From the NCBI GenBank assembly GCA_024638465.1, contig JAHEKF010000022.1, positions 1 through 48,117 on the forward strand: 48,117 bases of DNA, read 5' to 3'. Position numbers and translations under genes: made by a program. Origin of the DNA: Rhodospirillaceae bacterium (GTDB taxonomy: Bacteria; Pseudomonadota; Gammaproteobacteria; Steroidobacterales; Rariloculaceae). Numbering within the stretch: position 1 is the stretch's first letter; the number at the start of each line of letters is the position of its first letter. The notes beneath the pieces are model-generated. The model worked only from the letters and a program-made list of their open reading frames with translations, made no database searches and had not been told where the DNA came from. Below, one piece after another: positions 1 to 9,041 of the stretch.

Positions 1-49
1 GAGTTCTGCCATGACGTTCCCCAGCGCAAGACTCGATCGGGGGGAGAAC

Positions 50-79
50 CGGGATCGGGCCCTGGCGAGCCCGATCCCG
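50..79 (-). terminator. Hairpin downstream of the 97-2205 gene
   Basis: Perfect inverted repeat: CGGGATCGGGC at 50-60 and GCCCGATCCCG at 69-79, 11-bp arms with an 8-nt loop. It lies 17 bp past the stop codon of the minus-strand gene that ends at 97. There is no T-run after the stem, so it is a terminator-like or mRNA-protecting hairpin rather than a textbook intrinsic terminator. Confidence 0.5.
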
Positions 80-96
80 ACTCGAGTTTGCTGTAG

Positions 97-2205
97 CTAC
101 TTCGCCAGCGGGTCCGGGCGTACCTGGAAGTGCACGACCAGCGGTCTGGTTCCCTTACCGCCTTCCTTGAGCCAAGGCGTGCGGTCGCCGCTCGGCACCC
201 ACAGCCCGCGACCTTTCCAACCGGCCTCCGGGTCGTCGATACGACCATCGAAACCCTTGCTGTAGAACCCGAGCGGATACGGAATTCGCATCGTCACCCA
301 CTCGTTATCGACGAGTGCGTGCACGCCGTCGTAGAGGTTCGCCGTCGACATCGGAACGTCTTCGCCAAGACCTGCCGTGTTGTGCTGATCGACCCAGCTG
401 TAGTAGCTCGCCTCGATGCTGTATTCAGGAAGCTCGGGGAACCCCGGGCCTGGATAACGGTACAGCGTCCAGCCTTCGGGACAGTGATCGCCCGTGGCTT
501 TGGGGCCGGTTAGAGGTCCTTTGCACTTGCTGCGATCAAACGATGCGATATGTCCGCTGGCGAGTGAACCCCATGCAACGCCGTTGCTGTCGATATCCGC
601 GCCGCGGACGCCGAAGCCGGGTTTGGGTACGTTGTAGACCTCGGCCAGCGCCGTCTCGGCCGGGTTGTCGCCCGGATCGATGCGGACGAACGAACCCGGG
701 TAGTCGCGATTCGATCCCCAGATAGAACCATCGACGGGATTCGGCATGACGGCGTAGAAGCCGGGTCGGATGCGGGTGTCGAGATTCGGGTCCATCGGCT
801 CGCCGGGCTCGGTGTAAGCGTCGCGCTTGCCGTTCCCGTTGGTATCCAGCACCGCTACGGTCCAGCCCTGCGAGGCTTCGTAGTCACCGGTCTCGAGGAA
901 CTTCGTACGATTAACCCAGCCGACAACATCGCCGCCGCCGCTCGTCCACAAAGTATCGTTGTCGTCGTAACCAAACTGCAGATGATGCGTCGAATAGCAG
1001 GTCGGTATGAACTGATAGTCACCCGTAGCAGGATCCATAACGGACAGGTGGCGGTTCGCTCGTTGCGTCGGGAACGCCTTCGCCGACGGATGATCGGAGC
1101 CTTCGCGACAGAAATCCATCGTCTCGGGCCCGCGGACGCGTGCCGTGTACCAGACCAGGCCGTCCTGATCGAGCATCGGATTATGCGAGTTTGCCTTGCT
1201 GTCCCAGATTCGTTCGTCACCCCAGTAAGGCGACGGTTGCACGACCGGCGCTTCGTTTGTCGTCGGCGTGTCCGGATCCATGACCGGGGCACGGAACGTC
1301 CAGGTAGTGTTCGCAACCGGATCGAGAATCGGGAAGTTGTCCGTCGACAGTTCCGGCGAACCGTAGAGGTGGCCGTAGCCGTTGACTGTCGGGTTGCGCC
1401 GATCGGTCGAGATCAGATCGTGCAGGTAAGACTTCGGGTCCGCCCAGTCACGTACCGTCGCAACGATATTGCGCTCGAGACCCTGCGGTCTCTCGGGAAC
1501 GAACGATGGTAGTTCGCCGTCCTCGACGCGTTGCGTCCAGTCACCGAAGTATTTGAACGGTATTCCGCCGAGATCGGTCGTCAGCGGCCGAATCATGTTA
1601 CCGCCCGCCTGACCGGACTGGACGCGCCGAATCCAGGCCTGGTCGTGCGTTGCGAAGTCACCGAGCGCTTCCGGAATCGTGCGTATCGCTTTCTGGCCCA
1701 TCTGATGGCAACCGACGCAACCGTTGTTGGTCATGAGGTTGCGGTAGTAGTCGATTCCACCCTCGATATTCCCGAGTTCATCCTCCGACGGCAGGTGCAT
1801 CATCGCGTACCACGCGATGGCCGGATAGGCTTCGGCGGCAACGGCCGCACTCGGGGCAACGATTGCAGTCAGATTAACGCTGTCGCCCGGGCTCGCGGCG
1901 GTTTTGTCGGAATCAGCGAGACCATAGCCCCGCACCCAGACGTCGTAATTCGCATCCGGCAGATCCGGAACGACGTAACGACCGTTGTCGTCGGTCACGA
2001 CGATCTTCGCGAAGAACGTGTCGAGATCGTCGGTCTCGGCGATTACCCAGACACCGGCCTCCGGACCGTTCTCGCTGGTGACAACGCCGCCGATGTCGTC
2101 GGCGTCGAGACTGACCGATTGCGCGACTGCCACGGAGCCTGACGATATCGCCAACAACGCGGCCGCACCCAGACTCAAACCGAACTTCTCTGCAACAATG
2201 CTCAT
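97..2205 (-). CDS. Exported carboxypeptidase-regulatory-like / propeller protein with one heme-c motif
   Basis: 702 residues. Residues 1-29 are a Sec signal peptide ending near AVAQ. Residues about 38-115 form a carboxypeptidase-regulatory-like beta-sandwich (a DDNGRYVVPDLP segment typical of such domains). A single CVGCH heme-c attachment motif sits at residues 163-167. From about residue 270 to the end the sequence reads like a streptogramin-lyase (Vgb) type propeller, with recurrent D-x-x-G-x-x-W segments such as DQDGLVWYT and DSNGVAWGS. The ATG start at 2205 is supported by AGGAGG six bases upstream. It is expected to be periplasmic, with heme attached by the cytochrome c maturation system. 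The enzymatic role is unknown. It lies upstream of nothing on its own strand, and a same-strand MBL-fold gene precedes it by 39 bp, suggesting co-transcription. Confidence is good for domains and export, low for function. Confidence 0.85.
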   Translation of the reverse strand: MSIVAEKFGLSLGAAALLAISSGSVAVAQSVSLDADDIGGVVTSENGPEAGVWVIAETDDLDTFFAKIVVTDDNGRYVVPDLPDANYDVWVRGYGLADSDKTAASPGDSVNLTAIVAPSAAVAAEAYPAIAWYAMMHLPSEDELGNIEGGIDYYRNLMTNNGCVGCHQMGQKAIRTIPEALGDFATHDQAWIRRVQSGQAGGNMIRPLTTDLGGIPFKYFGDWTQRVEDGELPSFVPERPQGLERNIVATVRDWADPKSYLHDLISTDRRNPTVNGYGHLYGSPELSTDNFPILDPVANTTWTFRAPVMDPDTPTTNEAPVVQPSPYWGDERIWDSKANSHNPMLDQDGLVWYTARVRGPETMDFCREGSDHPSAKAFPTQRANRHLSVMDPATGDYQFIPTCYSTHHLQFGYDDNDTLWTSGGGDVVGWVNRTKFLETGDYEASQGWTVAVLDTNGNGKRDAYTEPGEPMDPNLDTRIRPGFYAVMPNPVDGSIWGSNRDYPGSFVRIDPGDNPAETALAEVYNVPKPGFGVRGADIDSNGVAWGSLASGHIASFDRSKCKGPLTGPKATGDHCPEGWTLYRYPGPGFPELPEYSIEASYYSWVDQHNTAGLGEDVPMSTANLYDGVHALVDNEWVTMRIPYPLGFYSKGFDGRIDDPEAGWKGRGLWVPSGDRTPWLKEGGKGTRPLVVHFQVRPDPLAK

Positions 2206-2244
2206 AATCCCCCTCCTTGCACTACTTCGGCAGAAGTTGATCTG

Positions 2245-3111
2245 CTATTGATTCGCCATTTCGCCCTGATACGCGCCCTGAATATTCATTTGCATCCAGG
2301 CGTCGCGCTGAGCGTAATCCGAGTAATCCTCCATGAGGATAGTTTCCTGCATTTCTTCGAGACTCTGACCCGCATCGATTCCGGCACGCACGGCTGCCAA
2401 CAGATCGACGAGATACTGCGTGGAATGATCCACGTCAGCCTTGCTGCCGATCGGGCCGTGACCCGGCGCGACGACGTCGTAATCGACCGTCGCCTGCAGG
2501 TGCCGGTTTGCCTCGATCCACGGGCCGACCGGACCACCTCCCAGATTCTGAAACGGGACGCGTCGCACATTCACCCAGTCCACCGCGAAAATCAGGCGTT
2601 CGTCCGGAAATCGAATGATCGACGAGTCGTTACTGTGGCTCGGTGGAGAGTGAATCATCTCCACGGTCCTGCCACCGAGCGTGACGGACATACGGTCCGA
2701 ATACGTGATGTCCGGCGGGCGCACATGCTGGAACACCGGGTTGCCCGCTTCGGCCGCGAGATTCGGAATCATGTTTTCGTGACCGACAAACGTTGCGGTT
2801 TCGGCAAAAACGTTTCCGCCGGACGCATGGTCATCGTGATAGTGACTGTAGAGAACATATCGAACCGGAACGTCGAAGCGTTGGTCGAGCTCGGCTTTTA
2901 GCCACTGCGCGAACTCCAGATTAATCGGATCCGTCAGGATGATGCCTCCGTCCGTGACGAGAAAAACGGTCCGGTGCGCGTTATCGATCCCGCGATAGAG
3001 ATCGCCCGTGATATTGACGATCTCGCGTACAGGCTCCTGCGCCGGCGTCGCAGCCGCGACCAGCATTGCGGCACTCGCTATCAGGCTAGCCGCAAATTTG
3101 CGGTACTTCAT
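2245..3111 (-). CDS. Exported metallo-beta-lactamase-fold hydrolase
   Basis: 288 residues starting at ATG 3111, chosen because GGAG lies six bases upstream; an in-frame TTG at 3123 is less likely. Residues 1-24 are a signal peptide (ending near TPAQ). The di-metal motif H-x-H-x-D-H is intact as SHYHDDH (H90, H92, D94, H95), followed by GGN. Further likely metal ligands are the His in the SPPSHSND segment, the Asp in IFAVDWV and the His in VAPGHGP. The C-terminal helical part resembles the second MBL protein at 26463-27392, so the two are probably paralogues. Such periplasmic MBL hydrolases cleave esters, amides or lactones, and the substrate cannot be read from the sequence. It is followed 39 bp later by the heme-motif gene ending at 97 and is likely in one transcription unit with it. 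Confidence 0.85.
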   Translation of the reverse strand: MKYRKFAASLIASAAMLVAAATPAQEPVREIVNITGDLYRGIDNAHRTVFLVTDGGIILTDPINLEFAQWLKAELDQRFDVPVRYVLYSHYHDDHASGGNVFAETATFVGHENMIPNLAAEAGNPVFQHVRPPDITYSDRMSVTLGGRTVEMIHSPPSHSNDSSIIRFPDERLIFAVDWVNVRRVPFQNLGGGPVGPWIEANRHLQATVDYDVVAPGHGPIGSKADVDHSTQYLVDLLAAVRAGIDAGQSLEEMQETILMEDYSDYAQRDAWMQMNIQGAYQGEMANQ

Positions 3112-3219
3112 GGATGTCTCCAACTCTCTGATCGCGGGCAGATCGCGCGGAATTCCCTGCGGTCCCGATATCGGGCCGTAACGCAGCTATGGCAGGCGCA
3201 GATGTCATGTTCCCTCCGG

Positions 3220-3233
3220 ACGGCTAGAGCCGT
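3220..3233. terminator. Short perfect hairpin after the CocE-type gene
   Basis: ACGGCT (3220-3225), AG, AGCCGT (3228-3233): 6-bp arms with a 2-nt centre, lying between the CocE-type gene (stop at 3280) and the MBL gene (start at 3111). There is no T-run. It could be a weak terminator, a processing site or chance. Confidence 0.25.
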
Positions 3234-3279
3234 TCTTCGTGCCCCGAGTGTAACCGATCCCGGGTGCGTTCGGGCGCTG

Positions 3280-4929
3280 CTAGGGAACGACTACGGGCAC
3301 GGTCAGCCGGCTGTCCGTGCCGCCGCCAACGTAAACGATATGGTCGCCGGAATTGACGGCATCCACATGAGCGATGTCCCCTGCTCCGGGCAGCTCGGTG
3401 CCCTGGATCCGGACGACCAGTGATTCACCCGTTCGAAACATCGTGCTCGAAGGCAGGATTTCGACGTCAACGCGGACGCGTTCGCCCGAGTTGAGCTTCC
3501 GAAGCTGCCGGTGCAGCAGATACGGGCGTACCGGCGTACTCATTTCCGGATCGACTTCACGATGCGACACACGCAACCAGCCGCTGGCAACATGGCCGTT
3601 CTCGGTATCGTTATAACCGGCCATGCGCACTTCGGCGCCGTTTCGGTCCAGCTTGCTCAAGCCGACGTAGAGATCCATGTCGTCAGCACCGGCCGCCTCG
3701 ACCCAGAGCGTCAGCCTGGCCGAACCCGTAATCTCCGTGTCGTTCCCGAAAGTGTGCCGAAATGCGAGCTGCTGGTTTCGATCGGTAGCGGTATAGCGAA
3801 GTGACGTCGAGTCTGCCGGAAGATCATTATCCAACAGGCCGTCCGCGGTTAGAAACAGCACGCGATGATCGGCACCGGGAATCGGCCAGTCGCCGGCGTA
3901 ATGAATCTCGCCATCGTAAAAAGCGTTGCGCCGTTCATATCGAACCGTCGGAATCTCCTCCCAGCCGTTGTCGATATCCTTCAAATAACGATCGAAGAAC
4001 CGACGCTGTCGCTCCAGGGACTCTCGCGAATAGTAGTACTCCCACTTTTTGCGCCCGTGAATTTCAAGCCATTTGTTGTCCGAGCCAAGCTGTTCGAAGC
4101 CCAGCAGCGTGCCGCGCGTATGCAGGCCATGATCCGGCCAGCTCGCGATCACATAGGCGGGCGTCGATATGGCCTCCAGATCGGGCAACCACCCGGCCCA
4201 GTAATCGTCAAAAAGCGGATGCTCCTCGATTGCCTCGGCCACATTGCGGACTAACACTGCATCGGGACGCTTGGCGGGAAGAATTCGATACTGCGTCCAT
4301 GGCTCGATAAAGTCCGCCAGAATACCTCCATGCAATGCCGCATCCCGATAAATATCGGTCAGTGCCTCACCGGGACTGATGGCTTTGAGGTGTGGCGGAC
4401 TCAATGCCGCGACGTACCATTGCACGACACCAAAATAAGATTCTCCGGACAGGCCCACGCTGCCGTTACTCCAGGGCTGCGACGCGGCCCACTCGATCAG
4501 GTCATAGAAAGCTTCCGCTTCGATCGGACCGAACAGATCCAGATCGCCTTCCGACTGCCCCGACCCCGGACTGTCCGCCGCAATGACGACATAGCCGTAG
4601 TGGGTCCAGAACTCCGGATCGGGCGTCTCGAAGGCCGCGTATTCGGAGACGGTTATCTGGCCGTTACTGAACAACCCGCCATATTCGACAGGCAGGTCGT
4701 CCTTGCCATAGGGTCCCATGCTGATGATCGCAGGATAGCGGCCGTCGCGATCCGGACGGTAGACGTTTGCAGAGACATCGAAACCCGCGCGAGTGGTCAC
4801 GCGCACATCGTTTTCGATGATCATCGAGAGATCGTTCGACTGCGCCGCCGCAGCACCGATCCCGAGCAATCCGACGAGCAGCAACGACGCTGAGGAGATG
4901 AAACGAATATACATCGTGTCGCTAAACAC
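3280..4929 (-). CDS. CocE/NonD family serine hydrolase, exported
   Basis: 549 residues, GTG start at 4929 supported by GGGAG five bases upstream; the alternative ATG at 4914 lacks such spacing. A signal peptide ends near AAAAQ (residue 30). The N-terminal alpha/beta-hydrolase part is of the X-Pro dipeptidyl-peptidase S15 / cocaine esterase type: nucleophile elbow G-E-S-Y-F-G with Ser164, likely acid D266 in the SWPDHGLHTRG segment and likely base H291. The C-terminal region from about residue 350 is the jelly-roll domain of the family (LTLWVEAAGADDMDLYVGL). Family members hydrolyse esters or amide bonds of small substrates or N-terminal X-Pro peptides. The substrate is unknown. It is transcribed away from the AtoE transporter gene at 5053. 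Confidence 0.88.
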   Translation of the reverse strand: MFSDTMYIRFISSASLLLVGLLGIGAAAAQSNDLSMIIENDVRVTTRAGFDVSANVYRPDRDGRYPAIISMGPYGKDDLPVEYGGLFSNGQITVSEYAAFETPDPEFWTHYGYVVIAADSPGSGQSEGDLDLFGPIEAEAFYDLIEWAASQPWSNGSVGLSGESYFGVVQWYVAALSPPHLKAISPGEALTDIYRDAALHGGILADFIEPWTQYRILPAKRPDAVLVRNVAEAIEEHPLFDDYWAGWLPDLEAISTPAYVIASWPDHGLHTRGTLLGFEQLGSDNKWLEIHGRKKWEYYYSRESLERQRRFFDRYLKDIDNGWEEIPTVRYERRNAFYDGEIHYAGDWPIPGADHRVLFLTADGLLDNDLPADSTSLRYTATDRNQQLAFRHTFGNDTEITGSARLTLWVEAAGADDMDLYVGLSKLDRNGAEVRMAGYNDTENGHVASGWLRVSHREVDPEMSTPVRPYLLHRQLRKLNSGERVRVDVEILPSSTMFRTGESLVVRIQGTELPGAGDIAHVDAVNSGDHIVYVGGGTDSRLTVPVVVP

Positions 4930-4980
4930 CCGAACTCCCTCTGTCTAAAACGCACATCCCGCCTCTGCCGGCGCCAATAC

Positions 4981-5018
4981 CTGTATGTGGCCGCGGATTC
5001 TAGCGCGGCCCGGTACAG
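4981..5018. promoter_or_regulatory. Long interrupted inverted repeat in the divergent CocE/AtoE spacer
   Basis: Outer arms CTGTA (4981-4985) and TACAG (5014-5018) and inner arms GGCCGCG (4989-4995) and CGCGGCC (5004-5010), separated by a 3-nt mismatch on each side and an 8-nt centre GATTCTAG that is itself near-symmetric. Because it lies between two divergent starts it is unlikely to be a terminator. An operator, or a structured 5' leader of one of the genes, fits better. Confidence 0.4.
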
Positions 5019-5052
5019 CTAGTGATCGAGACCATGGTAGTGTTTGCGCGCG

Positions 5053-6489
5053 ATGAAGGACAATGACCCAGCGGCAGAACAGCGGGACGAAGCGCCGACA
5101 CTGACCCCGGTACAAAAGCTCGGCGAAGCGATCGCCGACCGTGTCGAACGCTGGATGCCGAGCCCGTTTCTTTTCGCGATTCTTCTGACCTATGTCGCGG
5201 CGTTGGCGGCGTTCCTGTCGGAAGGCTCCGGGCCGGTTCAGATCGTGCGCTCCTGGTACGGTGGGTTCTGGGCGCTCCTGCAATTCGCGATGCAAATGGT
5301 GTTAATTCTCGTGACCGCCAATGTCGTCGCATACCACCCACGCGTCAGAGCCGGAATTCTCTGGCTGACACGCCTGCCGAAAAACGGGCGACAGGCCGTC
5401 GTACTCGTCGGAATCGGCTCCATGTTGACCGGGTGGATAAGCTGGGGTCTCGGGCTGATCTTCGGCGCGATTCTCGTCCGCGAAATGGGCAAGCATGCCG
5501 ACAAGAGTGGAATTCGTCTGCACTACCCGCTGCTCGCCGTCGCGGGATACATGGGTATGAGCCTCACCTGGGGGTGGGGGCTATCCAGCTCGGCAGGACT
5601 GCTCCAGGCCACCGAAAACAATGCGCTGATGCAGATGGGATTCGTCGATCGTGTTATTCCGGCGACCGAGTGGGTGTTTCATCCCTACCCACTCGTTCTG
5701 ACGGCTCTTAGCCTGGCTTACGGATCTTTGCTCTTGTACCTGCTCTGCCCTCCGGATCAGAATTGCCGGGGTATCCGCCACTACGTTGAACTCGACGACA
5801 ACAGTGAATCGCCGGCGAGTGACAACGACGCTGCAGCCCCGAACACGCCACAGCAGCGATCGCTCGCGGACCGAATCGACAACAGTGTCGTTCTCGGCGG
5901 AATTCTCGCGGTTACCGGAATGCTCCTGTTTGCGAGTGTGTTCCTGACCGAGGGACTTGGCGCCCTGAACCTCAACGTCCTGAACTTCGGATTCCTGATG
6001 ATCGGGCTATTGCTCTACGCGAGCCCCGCTCGTTACACGGGAGAGTTTCATGAGGCCGTGAAAGGCAGTTCCGGCGTAATTTTGTTGTTTCCCTTCTACG
6101 CTGGGATTATCGGAATCATGACCGGAACCGGACTCGTCGATACGATGACCGAATCACTGCTGTCCATTGCGACACCCGCCACGTTCCCGATGATCGCCTG
6201 GATCACCGGCGGGATCCTGAACCTGTTCGTTCCTTCCGCCGGAGGAGAATGGGCGATCATCGGTGGCCCGATGATGGTGGCGGGAACCGAGCTCGGAATT
6301 CCTCACGGCCAGACGATTGCCGCCTATGCTGTCGGCGACGCACATACCAACCTTCTCAATCCGTTCTGGGCCATTCCATTGCTCGCCATTACGGGATTGC
6401 GCGCTCGCGACATGTTCGGCTACGCGATTACGATGATGTTGTTGCTGGTTCCGTATCTCGCGATCGTGCTGTTGCTGCTGCCCTACTGA
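5053..6489 (+). CDS. atoE: AtoE-type short-chain fatty acid transporter
   Basis: 478 residues from ATG 5053; a TTG three codons upstream is possible. It is a polytopic inner-membrane protein with roughly 10-12 hydrophobic segments. Family features are the N-terminal ADRVERWMPSPFLFAILLTY segment, the WGLGLIFGAILVREMGKHA region, and the C-terminal FVPSAGGEWAIIGG and DAHTNLLNPFWAIPLLAI segments, all characteristic of the AtoE / TIGR00366 short-chain fatty acid transporters. It would import acetoacetate, butyrate or similar acids. Its stop codon overlaps the start of the following methyltransferase gene (TGATG), implying translational coupling. The gene symbol is by family; no ato catabolic genes are adjacent. 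Confidence 0.85.
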   Translation: MKDNDPAAEQRDEAPTLTPVQKLGEAIADRVERWMPSPFLFAILLTYVAALAAFLSEGSGPVQIVRSWYGGFWALLQFAMQMVLILVTANVVAYHPRVRAGILWLTRLPKNGRQAVVLVGIGSMLTGWISWGLGLIFGAILVREMGKHADKSGIRLHYPLLAVAGYMGMSLTWGWGLSSSAGLLQATENNALMQMGFVDRVIPATEWVFHPYPLVLTALSLAYGSLLLYLLCPPDQNCRGIRHYVELDDNSESPASDNDAAAPNTPQQRSLADRIDNSVVLGGILAVTGMLLFASVFLTEGLGALNLNVLNFGFLMIGLLLYASPARYTGEFHEAVKGSSGVILLFPFYAGIIGIMTGTGLVDTMTESLLSIATPATFPMIAWITGGILNLFVPSAGGEWAIIGGPMMVAGTELGIPHGQTIAAYAVGDAHTNLLNPFWAIPLLAITGLRARDMFGYAITMMLLLVPYLAIVLLLLPY

Positions 6490-7853
6490 TGTACGCACCC
6501 GCACTAGCGCTGCTCGGTTGCCCGCGATGCCGTGGACCGCTTGTCGCGGATCCGGAACTCGGCTGCGAAGCGTGCCCGATTTCCTTTCCCGTGCTCGATA
6601 ATGTCCCGTGCCTCTTCGCCGATCCCGATCATTCGCTTGGCGAGTGGCGCAATCGGTTCCGGCTGCTATTGAGCAACCTCGAGCGAGAGGTCCATTCTCT
6701 GACGTCGCGACTCCAATCGAACGAACTACACGCAAAAACGGTTGAGCGGCTGAAAAATCTGAAATCCGCGAAAGACGCGCATCGGCAACAGTTACTGGAT
6801 CTGCTCGCGCCCCTCGACTTGCCGCGCTTCGAAGCAAGCTACGACACGCTGCTCGCGCTACAAACCCGGCTGCCGCCCGATCAGGGCCTGACGACCTATT
6901 ACAACAACCTGCATCGGGACTGGGCCTGGGGCGAGGAAGAGAACACGGTTTCCGCTGAGATCGTACTGGCTCAGCTGGGTAACCCCGGTCTCGGGCCTGC
7001 AGCACTCGTGCTCGGAGCCGGCGCGGGACGCCTTGCTTACGATCTTCATCAGGCGTCTCCCGACGGCACAACCATCGCTCTCGATTTCAACCCGCTGCTC
7101 CTTCTCGTGGCACAACGAATCTTCGCTGGAGATGCGGTCGAACTGACGGAGTTTCCGATCGCGCCCGCGACGATGGCGGATGCCGCAGTTCTGCGCACTC
7201 TCGCAGCGCCCGAAGCGCCGAGGGCGGGTTTACAACCAGTTATCGCGGACGCCCTGCATCCACCGTTTCGCGACGGCGGTTTCGACACGGTCGTGACTCC
7301 GTGGCTCGTCGATATACTTCCGGAAGATTTTTCGATGCTTTGCCGGCGCATCAATCGGCTGTTGAGCCCCGAGGGATCCTGGGTGTTCTTTGGCTCCATG
7401 ACCTTTCATCACTCCGATCCCGCGCTTCGCTACAGCCTGGACGAATGCGTGGAGATCGTCGGAGACGCAGGATTCGCCGTGCCCGATTACACGGAACGGG
7501 AAATACCTTATATGAATTCGCCGTCAAGCCGGCATGGCCGCCGAGAGCGCGTGATCTCGTGGCGTTCAGCGAAGCTCGCTGAAACCGACGCGCCTGAAGT
7601 TCATCGCGCCCTACCCGAATGGCTCGTCCGTGGAGACGTGCCCGTTCCGTTAACTCCGTCGTTTCAATCGCAGGCCATGTCAACGCGCGTCTATGCGTTC
7701 ATCATGTCGCTCATCGACGGTCAGCGATCCGCGTCGGACATCGCCGCTGTGACCGTCGAGCAGGGTTTGATGTCCAGGGAAGAGGCTGGCCCCACGATCC
7801 GCACGTTCCTTCTGAAAATGCACGAAGACAGCGAACGACAATCGAAGTTCTAA
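6489..7853 (+). CDS. Zinc-ribbon / N2227-like methyltransferase / PqqD-like fusion protein
   Basis: 454 residues. The start is ATG 6489, inside the TGATG overlap with the AtoE stop. Residues 11-29 hold a Trm112-like zinc ribbon (C11, C14, C26, C29). A mostly helical linker follows. The class I SAM-binding motif LGAGAGR is at 175-181, and the later segments VTPWLVDILPEDF and FFGSMTFHHSD followed by EREIPYMNSPSS resemble the N2227 / carnosine N-methyltransferase family. Residues about 395-454 (STRVYAFIMSLIDGQRS, then a helix-turn-helix-like tail) look like a PqqD-type peptide-recognition winged helix. The substrate is unknown. A peptide or a small histidine-containing compound is a speculation based on the domains. 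It is convergent with xdhC, only 4 bp apart. Confidence 0.75.
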   Translation: MYAPALALLGCPRCRGPLVADPELGCEACPISFPVLDNVPCLFADPDHSLGEWRNRFRLLLSNLEREVHSLTSRLQSNELHAKTVERLKNLKSAKDAHRQQLLDLLAPLDLPRFEASYDTLLALQTRLPPDQGLTTYYNNLHRDWAWGEEENTVSAEIVLAQLGNPGLGPAALVLGAGAGRLAYDLHQASPDGTTIALDFNPLLLLVAQRIFAGDAVELTEFPIAPATMADAAVLRTLAAPEAPRAGLQPVIADALHPPFRDGGFDTVVTPWLVDILPEDFSMLCRRINRLLSPEGSWVFFGSMTFHHSDPALRYSLDECVEIVGDAGFAVPDYTEREIPYMNSPSSRHGRRERVISWRSAKLAETDAPEVHRALPEWLVRGDVPVPLTPSFQSQAMSTRVYAFIMSLIDGQRSASDIAAVTVEQGLMSREEAGPTIRTFLLKMHEDSERQSKF

Positions 7854-7857
7854 CGTA

Positions 7858-8907
7858 TCAATCAGCGCTGCCGCGCTTGAGCTCAGAATGAATCTCCGCG
7901 AGCAGAGAAAGCGCGATCGATTCGGGTGAATCGGCGCCGATATCGATACCGACCGGGCCGCGCAGGCGATTTCTCAGCGTTTCGCCATGCTCACCGAGTG
8001 CGTCGAGCAGGCGCTCCTTCCTGGCAGTCGGGCCCAATACGCCGATATACCCGAGATCGACCCCGGCGAGCTTGCCGAGATATTCCTGGTCCGTCCGCAG
8101 ATGGTGGCTCATGACGATAACCGCATCGAAGCTATCGAGCTCGAACTCACTGTCGAGCGCCTTCGGGTCGATCAGAGCAACCCGCTCCGCTTCGGTCATG
8201 TCGTTTCGCTCGATATAGCTCGGTCGATGGTCGCCAACGCTGACACGCCATCCCAGCTCCAGCGCGATCGAGACGACGGGCACGGCATCGAGTCCGGCGC
8301 CGAGCACCAGCAGATTCGGTAGCGGCTGAACCGGCGCATAAAGGACTCCGATACCTGCCGCTTCATCCAGGCGTGCCGATCCGGCCTCGATCGCGGCCAT
8401 ACAACCCGGCAGTAGCCTCTCGGCATCGGAGTCGGAGAAAAGTTCTGCGCCGCCCGACTCTGTGACAAGCGTCGTCCCTGCCGGAAGCGCTTCGTCGTCG
8501 CTGTAGACCACGGTTGCAACGCAGCTGGGCCGCCGGCTGAAGAGCAGCCGCGCAATTGTGGCGAACGGCTCGTAGCCGGTCTTTCGGGTCAGTCGCTGCA
8601 GGAAGACGCGGATCATTCCGTTGCAGCCGACACCGAGACCGAACAGGTCGTCCGCTTCGTCGCGCATGTCGTAAGTCACCGCGGACGCTGCCCCATTCTC
8701 CAGCACCGCTCGCGCGCGTTCCGCCAGATCGCCCTCGAGGCAACCACCGCTGACGAGACCCTGATAATCGCCGTTCGCGCGAATCAGAATCCGCTGCCCG
8801 GATTTGGAATAGGTCGAGCCGGCTGTCTCGAATACCGTAGCGAGCACCATAGGCTCGCCATCCTGCCGCCACTCTTCGAAAGCCTCTACGATCCGCCGAA
8901 TACTCAT
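7858..8907 (-). CDS. XdhC family molybdoenzyme maturation protein
   Basis: 349 residues from ATG 8907 (a longer reading from 8952 adds a poor N-terminus). The N-terminal XdhC/CoxI domain shows LATVFETAGSTYSKSGQR and GLVSGGCLEGDLAERA. The C-terminal XdhC Rossmann domain contains LLVLGAGLDAVPVVSIA and ends with GPVGIDIGADSPESIALSLLAEI, both diagnostic. XdhC-type proteins bind molybdenum cofactor and support its sulfuration and insertion into xanthine dehydrogenase-like or CO dehydrogenase-like enzymes in the cytoplasm. No molybdoenzyme gene is in the window, although modABC lies 2.6 kb away. Confidence 0.9.
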   Translation of the reverse strand: MSIRRIVEAFEEWRQDGEPMVLATVFETAGSTYSKSGQRILIRANGDYQGLVSGGCLEGDLAERARAVLENGAASAVTYDMRDEADDLFGLGVGCNGMIRVFLQRLTRKTGYEPFATIARLLFSRRPSCVATVVYSDDEALPAGTTLVTESGGAELFSDSDAERLLPGCMAAIEAGSARLDEAAGIGVLYAPVQPLPNLLVLGAGLDAVPVVSIALELGWRVSVGDHRPSYIERNDMTEAERVALIDPKALDSEFELDSFDAVIVMSHHLRTDQEYLGKLAGVDLGYIGVLGPTARKERLLDALGEHGETLRNRLRGPVGIDIGADSPESIALSLLAEIHSELKRGSAD

Positions 8908-9041
8908 AGCAGCGAGGGAGCATAGCAGCAAAGCGGGTAAACCTTGCTGCACTGTTGCAAGCCGTCTGGGACGGCCTTAGACTTTCGAGCCCTCGCGCAT
9001 CCGCGGGGTCGAATCCATATAAACGAGACTAGGGAAGAAGT

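Noticed and set aside
6249..6488. N-terminal extension of the methyltransferase into the AtoE gene
   Set aside because: It is antisense-quality sequence within atoE in another frame. The TGATG overlap start at 6489 gives an immediate family-like zinc ribbon.
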